Source: JASJAR01 sp039198225
Lineage (GTDB): Bacteria; Pseudomonadota; Alphaproteobacteria; Rhodobacterales; Rhodobacteraceae
Length of the DNA: 64,000 nt
Direction: 5' to 3'
Assembly: GCA_039198225.1 (NCBI GenBank)
Contig: JBCCTQ010000001.1
Coordinates: 124,001-188,000, forward strand
In this document: positions 1 through 7,750 of the stretch, in pieces
Position numbering within the stretch: position 1 is the stretch's first letter
Layout: each line of letters begins with the position of its first letter
Position numbers and translations under genes: made by a program
Notes under the pieces: model-generated
Seen by the model: the letters and a program-made list of their open reading frames with translations, nothing else
Told to the model about the DNA's origin: nothing
The model's database searches: none

Positions 1-661
1 CGTCAAGGAGCATTGCGCCCCATTCCGGTGCGGGTGGCTGCACCCCGAAGCCCAGGAAACCAAGGGCCGAAATGCCCAAGATTGCTCTGGCGAACATACC
101 GGTCCAAACAACGGTAAGGGATGGCAGAAGCGACGGCAGGTAATGCCAGCGTGCGATGGACCAGGGCGAGAGCCCCGCCAACCGCGCTTGGATCACGTAT
201 CCTCGGGTTTGCAACGACAAGCCGATCCCCCGGGCCACCCGCGCGTATCGCATCCAACCCGTGGCACTGAGGGCAAAGATCAGGCTCCACGTGCCGGCTC
301 CCATTAACCCCGCGATCACGACAGCAGCGACAAGTTCGGGAAACGCGAGGAACGTATCGGTGCCGCGCATGACTGCCCAGTCGGCGAATTTGCCGCCAAG
401 AGCCGCGGCAAGCCCAACGAGGGTGCCGATGACGAGGCCTATAAGTGAGATTACGAATGCCAAGCCCAATGACCACCGCGCTCCATGCAGCAGCCGGGAG
501 AGGATGTCTCGCCCCAACGCGTCGGTGCCCAAGAAGAATTCGCCGCTTGGAGGCGACAGGCGCATAGGCACGTTGATCGCGTTGGGGTCATAGGGTGCCA
601 AGAGCGGACCTAAAACCGCGAGAAGGAGGATCGCGCCGGCAAGGACGGTCACGCTACGCAT
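1..661 (-). CDS. Peptide/nickel-type ABC transporter permease, DppC-like (partial)
   Basis: Inner-membrane permease of an oligopeptide/nickel-type importer, pairing with the DppB-like protein encoded just upstream. The start codon is in the window but the C-terminus runs off the left edge, leaving about 220 residues. After an N-terminal membrane segment comes the hallmark LGTDALGRDILSRLLHGAR near residue 50. The cytoplasmic EAA loop reads QARLAGLSPWSIARWHYLP, and the visible end carries LGFLGFGVQPPAPEWGAML, typical of DppC proteins. The ATG overlaps the end of the preceding permease gene by 8 bases, so the two are probably translationally coupled. Substrate cannot be told from the permease. 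Confidence 0.9.
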   Translation of the reverse strand, partial: MRSVTVLAGAILLLAVLGPLLAPYDPNAINVPMRLSPPSGEFFLGTDALGRDILSRLLHGARWSLGLAFVISLIGLVIGTLVGLAAALGGKFADWAVMRGTDTFLAFPELVAAVVIAGLMGAGTWSLIFALSATGWMRYARVARGIGLSLQTRGYVIQARLAGLSPWSIARWHYLPSLLPSLTVVWTGMFARAILGISALGFLGFGVQPPAPEWGAMLLD

Positions 662-1592
662 CGCGTGCTCCAATGCGGGGATCGATCATCTGGTAGATAA
701 GATCGATCATCAGGTTGATCGTCACAAAGACAAGTGCGGTGAGAATGACCACGGCCTGGACCTGGGGAAAGTCCCGCGCCACGATGGCGGATACGAGGAA
801 CGTGCCAAGGCCGGGGCGCCCGAATATGACCTCGACCATGACCAAGCCTTCGAGGAGAAACGCAAGTTCCAGGCCTAGAACTGTGACCACCGGAATGGCG
901 GCGTGGGGCGCTATGTGATCTCGCTCGATGGCTTTTGGGGCGACGCCCCGGCGTTCGATCGCGTCGAGGAACGGCTGACCTCTGGCCTCCAAAATCCCAG
1001 ACCGAATGATCCGCGTGAGAGAAGAAGCAACGCCCAGACCCAGTGTAAGCGCCGGTAAGATCGCATGGGATGGCGTCCGTGCCCCCATGGCCGGCAGCCA
1101 AGCGAGCTGAACCGCAAAAAGAAGGATCAGCAGTAGCCCCAGCCAATAGGCGGGGATAGCTGTTCCTAAAGACGCCACCGCGACGGCAAATCGGTCAAGA
1201 AATCCGCCCGGACGCTTTGTGGCGAGGATGGCCAGCGGCAACGAGACCGCAAGCCCGATGGCGAGCCCCGCAATTGCCAAGGGAAACGTATATCCGATGG
1301 CAGTCAGAAGATCGGGCCAGACCTCCCGCCCCGTCACGGCCGAATTTCCGAAATCGAGGGTGATCAGCGGCGCGAGCCAGGATTTGAAGGCTGCCCAGAA
1401 ATTGGCATCCAACCCGGCTTCAGCGCGCACTTTCTCAATGACATCTTCGGTGAGCAAGGCATCAAACCGCGCCATGGCGATGGCTTGGGCCGGATCTCCA
1501 GGGGCGTTCCACAGAAGGGCGAATGTTACCACAGCGGTTCCTGCGAGAACGACAAGCGCCCGAAGAACCAATCCGACAAGACCGGCGATCAT
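654..1592 (-). CDS. Peptide/nickel-type ABC transporter permease, DppB-like
   Basis: First permease of the importer, 312 aa, close to the usual 310-330 of the DppB/NikB family. The start chosen is the ATG that overlaps the upstream ATPase stop as ATGA; the frame is open further upstream but that part is hydrophilic and lies inside the ATPase gene. An N-terminal membrane segment (about residues 8-28) is followed by the periplasmic region and further segments. The EAA-like loop is ARGQPFLDAIERRGVAPKAI and the C-terminus has the FGRPGLGTFLVSAIVARDFP signature. The ATPase subunits here precede the permeases, which is less usual than the dppABCDF order. Confidence 0.92.
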   Translation of the reverse strand: MIAGLVGLVLRALVVLAGTAVVTFALLWNAPGDPAQAIAMARFDALLTEDVIEKVRAEAGLDANFWAAFKSWLAPLITLDFGNSAVTGREVWPDLLTAIGYTFPLAIAGLAIGLAVSLPLAILATKRPGGFLDRFAVAVASLGTAIPAYWLGLLLILLFAVQLAWLPAMGARTPSHAILPALTLGLGVASSLTRIIRSGILEARGQPFLDAIERRGVAPKAIERDHIAPHAAIPVVTVLGLELAFLLEGLVMVEVIFGRPGLGTFLVSAIVARDFPQVQAVVILTALVFVTINLMIDLIYQMIDPRIGARDA

Positions 1593-2314
1593 GCCGGTGC
1601 CCCCAATGCGCCGAGAGCGATGGCAGCGTCCCGCAATGTTCGGCAATATGCTGACCCTGGGTTCAGCGCAAACGTCTTCGGATCGGCGATCTCTTCAATG
1701 CGTCCGGATTTCAAAACTGCGATTTCGTCGGAATGGGCAACGGCGTAGCCGAGATCATGGGTCACGATCAGCGCAGCAAATCCTTCTTCGCGCTGTAGTT
1801 CCGCAATGAGTTTAGCCGTCCGCTTTTGGGTCACAGCATCGAGCGCCGAGAGCGGCTCGTCGAAGAGTACCAAGGGCGGTGCGGCAATCAAGGCACGCAG
1901 GATCCCAACCCTTTGGGCCTGCCCAATCGACACGGCTCCAGGGCGACGTTCGAGTATGTCTTCCGATATCTCAAGCCCGGCGCACAGACGCTTGATCCGC
2001 GCGTCCAAGGCCTCGGATCGTTGACCGGCGATCGGTTCTAACACGGACCTCCGCAGAGACAGGGCCGGATTGAAAGCGGACCGGGGTTCCTGCATGACCA
2101 GTGCAGGACCAGATGCCGTAACGGGCGCTCCGGCCCAGGTGACCTGACCCTTCCAGGGTTTGAGCAATCCAAGGATCGCTGCAATCAACGTGGATTTGCC
2201 TGCACCGCTTTCGCCCACGACCGCCAGAGTTTTTCCGGCTGGGAGCGCGAGTGAAATGTCCTCGAGGGCAACCGAAGCTCCGCGCTTGGCCCAAACACGA
2301 TCGACCCTTAGCAC
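1589..2314 (-). CDS. ABC transporter ATP-binding protein (DppF-like position)
   Basis: Cytoplasmic ATPase subunit of the importer, 241 aa from a GTG start, which has GGATGG seven bases upstream. A TTG fifteen bases earlier (2329) is the alternative. Walker A is GESGAGKST, the Q-loop region MQEPRSAFNP, Walker B LVLFDEPLSALD and the switch histidine lies in VTHDLG. The signature loop is SIGQAQR instead of SGGQ, a mild degeneration. The protein is shorter than typical DppD/DppF (about 320 aa) and lacks the C-terminal oligopeptide extension. It overlaps the preceding ATPase gene by 7 bases. Confidence 0.88.
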   Translation of the reverse strand: MLRVDRVWAKRGASVALEDISLALPAGKTLAVVGESGAGKSTLIAAILGLLKPWKGQVTWAGAPVTASGPALVMQEPRSAFNPALSLRRSVLEPIAGQRSEALDARIKRLCAGLEISEDILERRPGAVSIGQAQRVGILRALIAAPPLVLFDEPLSALDAVTQKRTAKLIAELQREEGFAALIVTHDLGYAVAHSDEIAVLKSGRIEEIADPKTFALNPGSAYCRTLRDAAIALGALGAPA

Positions 2315-2991
2315 GGCAAATCCATCCAATTCCGATGGGCGGCTAAGGATCTGGACGCTGCAGATTGAGGTCGTTCCAAGATCTCCTGGGTCGGTGCATG
2401 TTCTACAATTTGCCCCTCATCCATCACCATCAGCCTCGAAACACGCCGGGCGGCGAGGCCAAGATCATGGGTAATGAGCATCATCGACGTTTCGCGCGTC
2501 GCAAGATAGCGATCGAGCAGGTCCATGGTTGCGGCAGCCACTACGGGGTCCAAGGCCGATGTGGGCTCGTCCAATACGATCAAATCCGGCTCTCCGATGA
2601 GCGCCATGGCGATGACAAACCGCTGCTGCATACCGCGGCTCCATCCCCATGGCCGTTTCCGGAGGTCACCGCCCTCAATCTTCAGAGCATGAAAGAGGCC
2701 GTCTTGGTCCGCCGAACCCGGCGCCAATGACAATGCCCGTTCGGCTTCCTGCCAGTGAAAGGCCATGCTCCGCAGCGGGTCGAGGGCTTCGTCAGGGCTC
2801 TGTGGCACGTGGGCCGCGCTCTTGCCTTGCGATCTCAAATCATCAATTAGGGCATGGCCAAGCGTAGACTTGCCTGATCCCGATGGCCCGACAAGCCCAA
2901 TCCGGCTGCGCGGGTGAATATCAAGCGACGTTGGATGGAGGATGGTCCGGCCCGAGCGCACTGCACTCAGGCAGGAAACGCTTAGCGTCAT
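2308..2991 (-). CDS. ABC transporter ATP-binding protein (DppD-like position)
   Basis: Second ATPase subunit, 227 aa, likewise short for the Dpp/Opp family. Walker A is GPSGSGKST, Walker B IVLDEPTSALD and the H-loop MLITHDLG. The signature motif is WSRGMQQR, so both ATPases deviate from LSGGQ; whether both sites hydrolyse ATP is unknown. Its ATG overlaps the stop codon of the substrate-binding protein gene as ATGA, indicating coupled translation straight after the periplasmic protein. Confidence 0.88.
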   Translation of the reverse strand: MTLSVSCLSAVRSGRTILHPTSLDIHPRSRIGLVGPSGSGKSTLGHALIDDLRSQGKSAAHVPQSPDEALDPLRSMAFHWQEAERALSLAPGSADQDGLFHALKIEGGDLRKRPWGWSRGMQQRFVIAMALIGEPDLIVLDEPTSALDPVVAAATMDLLDRYLATRETSMMLITHDLGLAARRVSRLMVMDEGQIVEHAPTQEILERPQSAASRSLAAHRNWMDLPC

Positions 2992-4511
2992 TCAGTAAAC
3001 TTCGTCTCGTGCGTGATCCAATAGGTCTCGGTCGGATGGACGGCATAGCCGGTCAGACCAGGTTTAGCGACGTTGACTTGGCTCACATGGAACACTGGGA
3101 TCATGGCGGAGTCCGCAGAAATGATCTGTTGCACTTCGTCATAGATCGCTTCCCGCTTCCCTTGCTCGAAGGTCAGGCGGCCATCGTCGAGGAGCTTGTC
3201 CAATGCAGGGTTGGTGTATTGCCCAGAATTCGAGCCCCCGTCGGATCTCAAGAGGGCCTCTAGCACACCGCCCGGATCCCCTTGCGGTGTCATAACCCAG
3301 GCCTGGAGGAACAGATCGGCCTCTCCGGCGGCTATCGCGTCGTTGCTGGCTCCCCACTCACCAATTCTAATGTTGGCCGTCACGCCAATTGCCGACAAGA
3401 ACGCCTGTGTGAGTTCAGCCGTAGGTGGCAAGGCGGCGCGCGAGCTGTAAGTTACGATGTCGATCTCGAGCGGCTCCCCGTCGAGCATCCAACGCCCCCC
3501 CTCCTTTACGGCACCGGCCTCGGCCAGAAGCTCCTCTGCTTTGGCGGGATCAAACGTCGCAGGAATATCAGCGGCCCAGCCCAATCCGGCAGGAAACACC
3601 GTACCGGCAGGCTCGCCGCCCACGCCAGAAAGAACCGCATCGACAACGCTTTCGCGATCTATCGCCATCGACACGGCGCGCCGGATTAGCGGGTTCGACA
3701 TGGGCCCGCTCGCCGCATTCACTGTGTAGAAGTAAAGTCGCGCCGTCGGGGCGACAAAGCCGAGTGCTCCTGTCGCTTCAATCCTCTCGTAGTCGGTTTC
3801 AGGGTAGTTGATCACCATGTCGACTTCACCTGCCTCGAAAGCGAGCGCAGCGGTGCCAGGATTATTGGCGACCACAACTCGAACTTCTTCCAAACCCGGC
3901 GCGCCCAGGCGATAGTTTGAATTGGCTTCCGCGCGGTAGAGTTGTTCGGGGATAGCTTCTTTGAAGACGAATGGCCCAGTGGCGTTGATCGGGAAGCTAT
4001 CGGTTGGCTCTCCCAAAACGGCGACTCCGGGGTCAGAGAGACTCCATGGAAACGCCGCATTGGGGCTGTTGGTCTCAAACACCACCACGCGGTCACCTTC
4101 CGCCGTCACCTCGGCAAGATCGAGGAGGCTCGCTACCCTTGCGTTATGGCCAGGATGAGCTTCATCCGAGATCGCAGAGACCGATGCGACAACGGCCTCC
4201 GCCGTCAATCTCGTGCCATCATGGAATGTTACTCCGTCACGCAGTGTCACACGCCAGGTCGTCGGCGAAGATTGCTCAATACTCTCGGCAAGACGGGGGT
4301 AGAGCTTTAGCTCATAGTCGATCCCCATCAGGGTCTCGGTGACACCGGTTTGGTTGGACATCCAGCCATTATAGCCCGCACGCGGGTCGGGCACTTCGGC
4401 AGTTGGCCCGAAACCCACAGATATTGTGATGCTGCCCTCTTGAGCGAACAAGGGAAGCGCGCTGCCAATTGCGAAAAACATGGCAAAGGCGAGCCGTGAC
4501 ACGAATGACAT
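2988..4511 (-). CDS. Periplasmic solute-binding protein, SBP_bac_5 family
   Basis: Family 5 extracellular solute-binding protein of 507 aa that would capture a peptide, opine, nickel-chelate or similar ligand in the periplasm. The N-terminus is a clear Sec signal peptide ending near ALPLFA-QEG. Family 5 landmarks are WRVTLRDGVTFHDG around residue 88 and PLIRRAVSMAIDRE near the middle. Of two ATGs six bases apart, the second has the better spacing from AGAGGA. It heads the importer operon and faces the Rrf2 regulator gene. A metal-chelate ligand is conceivable because Rrf2 proteins often sense metal or redox state, but no residue here proves it. Confidence 0.9.
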   Translation of the reverse strand: MSFVSRLAFAMFFAIGSALPLFAQEGSITISVGFGPTAEVPDPRAGYNGWMSNQTGVTETLMGIDYELKLYPRLAESIEQSSPTTWRVTLRDGVTFHDGTRLTAEAVVASVSAISDEAHPGHNARVASLLDLAEVTAEGDRVVVFETNSPNAAFPWSLSDPGVAVLGEPTDSFPINATGPFVFKEAIPEQLYRAEANSNYRLGAPGLEEVRVVVANNPGTAALAFEAGEVDMVINYPETDYERIEATGALGFVAPTARLYFYTVNAASGPMSNPLIRRAVSMAIDRESVVDAVLSGVGGEPAGTVFPAGLGWAADIPATFDPAKAEELLAEAGAVKEGGRWMLDGEPLEIDIVTYSSRAALPPTAELTQAFLSAIGVTANIRIGEWGASNDAIAAGEADLFLQAWVMTPQGDPGGVLEALLRSDGGSNSGQYTNPALDKLLDDGRLTFEQGKREAIYDEVQQIISADSAMIPVFHVSQVNVAKPGLTGYAVHPTETYWITHETKFTE

Positions 4512-4732
4512 GGTCATTTCCTCTAGGTTTGAGAATAGGAGCTGGACGCGTTTAATTTTCCGTCTTTGGGTGGACTTGGAGCCGCCCTATCGAGCGAATT
4601 TGGAAACATGTGACGTTTCCCAGCCTGTCCCACATCAGTCGGACTGCGCGTCAGTCGCAAGCGCACTTGAAGGGCACGATAAGTTGGGTAGGCAGACATC
4701 GAAGAGGCAGAGGCTGGGTGTTGGACAATCAC

Positions 4733-4749
4733 GTAACTAATACAGTTAC
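4733..4749. promoter_or_regulatory. Inverted repeat, candidate Rrf2 operator
   Basis: A perfect dyad, GTAACT-AATAC-AGTTAC, lies in the divergent region between the importer operon and the Rrf2 regulator gene, about 220 bases from the importer start and 53 from the regulator start. Its position and symmetry fit a winged-helix dimer operator. No convincing -35/-10 pair was found with it, so the assignment rests on position and symmetry only. Confidence 0.45.
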
Positions 4750-4801
4750 TAGAGGTCCGCAACATCAAATGTTACGTGAGGGAAATGGGAGGAGCCAGGG
4801 G

Positions 4802-5206
4802 TTGAAAAGAAACAGCCGCCTATATCTAGCGCTGCATACGTTGAGCCATATGGCCGTAGAACCCGACCGCATGCGAACGTCCGCGGATATCGCAGAACAC
4901 GCTGGTACTAACCCTGTGGTTGTCCGTCGCGTGCTGGGGCAGCTCAGGAAGGCCGACCTTCTGAAGTCTGAAAAGGGCCATGCGGGTGGATGGCGTTTGG
5001 CGCGTCCCGCAGAAAAAATCTCTCTCGCGGATGTTTATATCGCGCTCGACGAAAGAATGGTCGGAACTGACGAGGTTGACGACGACCCGTCATGTTCGGT
5101 CGAACGCGCTCTGCAGAAAAAAGTAACGGGCGTCTTAGAGGAAATCGAAGCAACTTTGATCCATCGGTTGGGCAAAACAACGATCCTGGAAATTTGCGGC
5201 AAATGA
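4802..5206 (+). CDS. Rrf2 family transcriptional regulator
   Basis: A 134-aa winged-helix repressor. The start is a TTG: it sits seven bases after GGGAGGAG and yields MKRNSRLYLALHTLSHMA, the normal Rrf2 N-terminus, whereas longer in-frame starts add unrelated sequence. The recognition region is TSADIAEHAGTNPVVVRRVL followed by the wing around GHAGGWRLARP. The three clustered cysteines of iron-sulfur Rrf2 members (IscR, NsrR) are absent: only one cysteine lies in that region and one near the C-terminus. It therefore resembles the cofactor-free YwnA-like branch. It is divergent from the ABC importer and probably controls it. Confidence 0.85.
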   Translation: MKRNSRLYLALHTLSHMAVEPDRMRTSADIAEHAGTNPVVVRRVLGQLRKADLLKSEKGHAGGWRLARPAEKISLADVYIALDERMVGTDEVDDDPSCSVERALQKKVTGVLEEIEATLIHRLGKTTILEICGK

Positions 5207-5294
5207 CTTTGGGCAAATTGCGCTGACAAGTTATACACACAGATAGGCGCGCGAAACCGTTAACTCCGAATTGCGGTGTCCAAGGGTTGTTGAC

Positions 5295-6254
5295 CTACCT
5301 GCCATGTTCTCGTCGGTAATCAAGGGGCGAAAGCCCGGTCAGCTTCTTGAAGGTTCGGCTAAAGTAAGCCGTGTCTCGAAACCCGCAACGATAAGCAATC
5401 TCAGACATCGAGAGTGCTGAATATTCCAAGAGACGCTTTGCTTCGAGCACGCGTCTTTGGCGCACCAATTCGTTGGGGGACGCGCCCAGGACCGTGCGAC
5501 AAACTCGAGAAAGATGCGACGCAGACGTTCCCGCATCGCGAGCATAGTCATTGACTGACCATTTTCTCCGAAAACTCTTTTCCACACAGTTACAGAATAA
5601 CTCCGCCAGAATATCCTGTCGCCCTCGTGGAAACTCCGCAGTATTGCTGTTGAGCGACGTGCGAGCCTGTCTATCAGATTGGATGTAGAGCGTAATGAGC
5701 TTGACTGTCGCAATAAGTATCTCGGCTCTAGTCGGAGAGATGCTCTGGTACGCCTCGCCGAGTTGTTGGAATAAGGAATTAACTTTGGAGAAATGCGACG
5801 TCTCAGATCGATCCAGAATGGTATGAGTTGTGTTTTCGAATCCTGAAAATTGCAGCCTCAATTCCTCCGACACGTCTTCGAGACGAATACTTAGAACGTC
5901 ACCAACCACGTCCTCAGAAAACCAAAAACCATGAACGACGCCGGGAGGGACCACCAGGATCATGCCATCGGTGCTGGTGTGTTGGACATCTCCGATCTGG
6001 AATCGGACGCCAGGTGAATGGAACAGGAAAATCTGCGCTAGCCGGCCATGGCGATGTAGTCGGATTGTCCAATCATGCCGCCTGCTTCGTTCTTCGATCG
6101 TCTCGTGGTGAACCGGATCAGCTAGATTGCCAGCCAGAAGATCCCCGTAAAGCTCATACGAGGGAATGTTTCGCAACTTGGAATCCTCTATTGTGGCTTG
6201 CCCGACGTTGCCTGGCATGATCGGATAGTACAATATTTTGCCAGAAGCGTCCAT
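5295..6254 (-). CDS. pobR: AraC family regulator, PobR-like
   Basis: A 319-aa AraC/XylS regulator with an N-terminal cupin-type ligand domain (about residues 35-190, including VVPPGVVHGFWF) and a C-terminal double helix-turn-helix. The second helix-turn-helix ends in GFRDTAYFSRTFKKLTGLSPLDYR, the family signature. It is transcribed divergently from pobA, the arrangement known for AraC-type PobR activators that respond to 4-hydroxybenzoate; the name is assigned from that context. The annotated ATG lacks a good Shine-Dalgarno sequence; an ATG twelve codons later (6218) is possible. The gene is visibly richer in A+T than the chromosome around it. Confidence 0.82.
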   Translation of the reverse strand: MDASGKILYYPIMPGNVGQATIEDSKLRNIPSYELYGDLLAGNLADPVHHETIEERSRRHDWTIRLHRHGRLAQIFLFHSPGVRFQIGDVQHTSTDGMILVVPPGVVHGFWFSEDVVGDVLSIRLEDVSEELRLQFSGFENTTHTILDRSETSHFSKVNSLFQQLGEAYQSISPTRAEILIATVKLITLYIQSDRQARTSLNSNTAEFPRGRQDILAELFCNCVEKSFRRKWSVNDYARDAGTSASHLSRVCRTVLGASPNELVRQRRVLEAKRLLEYSALSMSEIAYRCGFRDTAYFSRTFKKLTGLSPLDYRREHGR

Positions 6255-6334
6255 TCCACTTTCAGGCGTGTGATATAGCTTGGGAACGCTGTGCTAGGAT
6301 GGGATCGGTGGTGAAAGTGGAACCTAAAATCGTG

Positions 6335-6356
6335 CCGCAAAACGTGTTTTTTGTGG
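6335..6356. promoter_or_regulatory. Imperfect dyad in pobR-pobA intergenic region
   Basis: CCGCAAAA, six bases, then TTTTGTGG form an inverted repeat with one mismatch, about 73 bases before the pobA start and 80 before pobR. This is a plausible regulator or activator site, but AraC proteins more often bind direct repeats, so the role is tentative. Confidence 0.3.
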
Positions 6357-6428
6357 TTGCCTCTTCTACAAATCCTATGGTCGCAATCCCGTCCAAACTG
6401 CTTGGTTAACATCTCAAGGGAGTCCCCT

Positions 6429-7610
6429 GTGCATCGCTATAAGACCCAAGTTTGCATAGTTGGTGCGGGTCCAAGTGGCCTGCTTTTGTCGCAACTTTTG
6501 GCAAATGCTGGCATCGATACGATCGTACTTGATCGACAGAACCAAGCACATATCGAAGGTCGGATCAGGGCGGGCGTGCTAGAGCAGGGTTCGGTTGAAG
6601 CTCTAGAGGAAGCGGGCGTTGCCGACCGTCTCCATGAGGAGGGTATTCCTCACGAAGGTTTCGACCTCGCTTTTGATGGTGACCGGCATAGGATCAACTT
6701 GACTGGGCTTACCGGTCAAGCGGTGATGGTATATGGCCAAACTGAAGTGACGAAGGACCTTTTTGCGCAACGGATCAACGAATCGCAACACTTCTTCTTC
6801 GATGTCGAAAACGTCGTACTGACTGAATTAAAGTCAGATGCTCCAAACGTATCCTTCACATGTGCTGGTGAAAGCCATGTCATATCTTGCGATTATGTCG
6901 TTGGGTGTGACGGCTATCATGGGGTGTCCCGACGCTCTATTCCAGAAAGTATTCTGAAAACCTTTGAACGCGTATACCCATTTGGTTGGCTCGGTATCCT
7001 CGTCGAGCAGCCTCCTGTGAGCCACGAATTGATTTATGCCAACCATGCTCGCGGTTTCGCTCTTGCCTCAATGCGGTCAGAAACGCGCAGCCGCTATTAC
7101 GTACAATGCGATGCGGGTGATGAGGTGGGCGAGTGGCCTGATGATCGGTTTTGGGAAGAATTCTCGCTGCGCCTTGGCGACGAAACCGCCTCGAAGCTTC
7201 AAACTGGGCAGTCATTTGAAAAGTCTATTGCACCATTGAGGTCTTTCGTTGCCGAGCCCATGCGTTACGGCAATCTTTTTCTTGCCGGGGACGCAGCTCA
7301 TATCGTCCCACCGACGGGTGCAAAGGGCTTGAATCTCGCCTTTGCTGACGTGCGCGTATTGTCACGTGGACTGGTAGAGCACTACGCGTCGAACAATGAC
7401 CAATTCATCGATAGCTATTCTGAAACGATCTTAAAGCGCGTGTGGAAGGTTGAGCGGTTCTCATGGCAGCTCTCTATGCTCATGCACCAGTTCCCGGAGA
7501 ATTCAGAGTTTGAGAAAAGGATGCAACGCGCGGAGTTTGATTACATCGTTGCATCAGAAACAGCGTCGAGATCGATTGCAGAAAACTACGTCGGACTGCC
7601 TTTGGAATAA
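6429..7610 (+). CDS. pobA: 4-hydroxybenzoate 3-monooxygenase
   Basis: FAD-dependent hydroxylase converting 4-hydroxybenzoate to protocatechuate with NADPH and O2. The GTG start has AAGGAG six bases upstream and gives 393 aa, matching the about 394 aa of characterised PobA. The N-terminal FAD motif is VCIVGAGPSGLLLSQLLANAG, followed by DRQ and the GRIRAGVLEQGSVEALEEAG stretch typical of PobA. The second FAD motif is NLFLAGDAAHIVPPTGAKGLNLA near residue 280. The protocatechuate ring-cleavage genes are not in the window. The A+T-rich composition suggests possible transfer together with its regulator. Confidence 0.95.
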   Translation: MHRYKTQVCIVGAGPSGLLLSQLLANAGIDTIVLDRQNQAHIEGRIRAGVLEQGSVEALEEAGVADRLHEEGIPHEGFDLAFDGDRHRINLTGLTGQAVMVYGQTEVTKDLFAQRINESQHFFFDVENVVLTELKSDAPNVSFTCAGESHVISCDYVVGCDGYHGVSRRSIPESILKTFERVYPFGWLGILVEQPPVSHELIYANHARGFALASMRSETRSRYYVQCDAGDEVGEWPDDRFWEEFSLRLGDETASKLQTGQSFEKSIAPLRSFVAEPMRYGNLFLAGDAAHIVPPTGAKGLNLAFADVRVLSRGLVEHYASNNDQFIDSYSETILKRVWKVERFSWQLSMLMHQFPENSEFEKRMQRAEFDYIVASETASRSIAENYVGLPLE

Positions 7611-7750
7611 CCGCGGTTCCCCGACACAGTGAGGCCCTTGCACACGTTCTGAGTTCCCGTCCGAGCGGACGATCTCTTGCCGGCCCCAAAGGCTTGCCCT
7701 GCGGAGACGCCGCAATAGATCCCCTTCGCAACGCAATGGAAGGCGTGTCA

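Noticed and set aside
654..2334. Several long plus-strand frames opposite the ABC importer genes
   Set aside because: They mirror the coding frames of well-supported minus-strand genes and show no protein-family signal.
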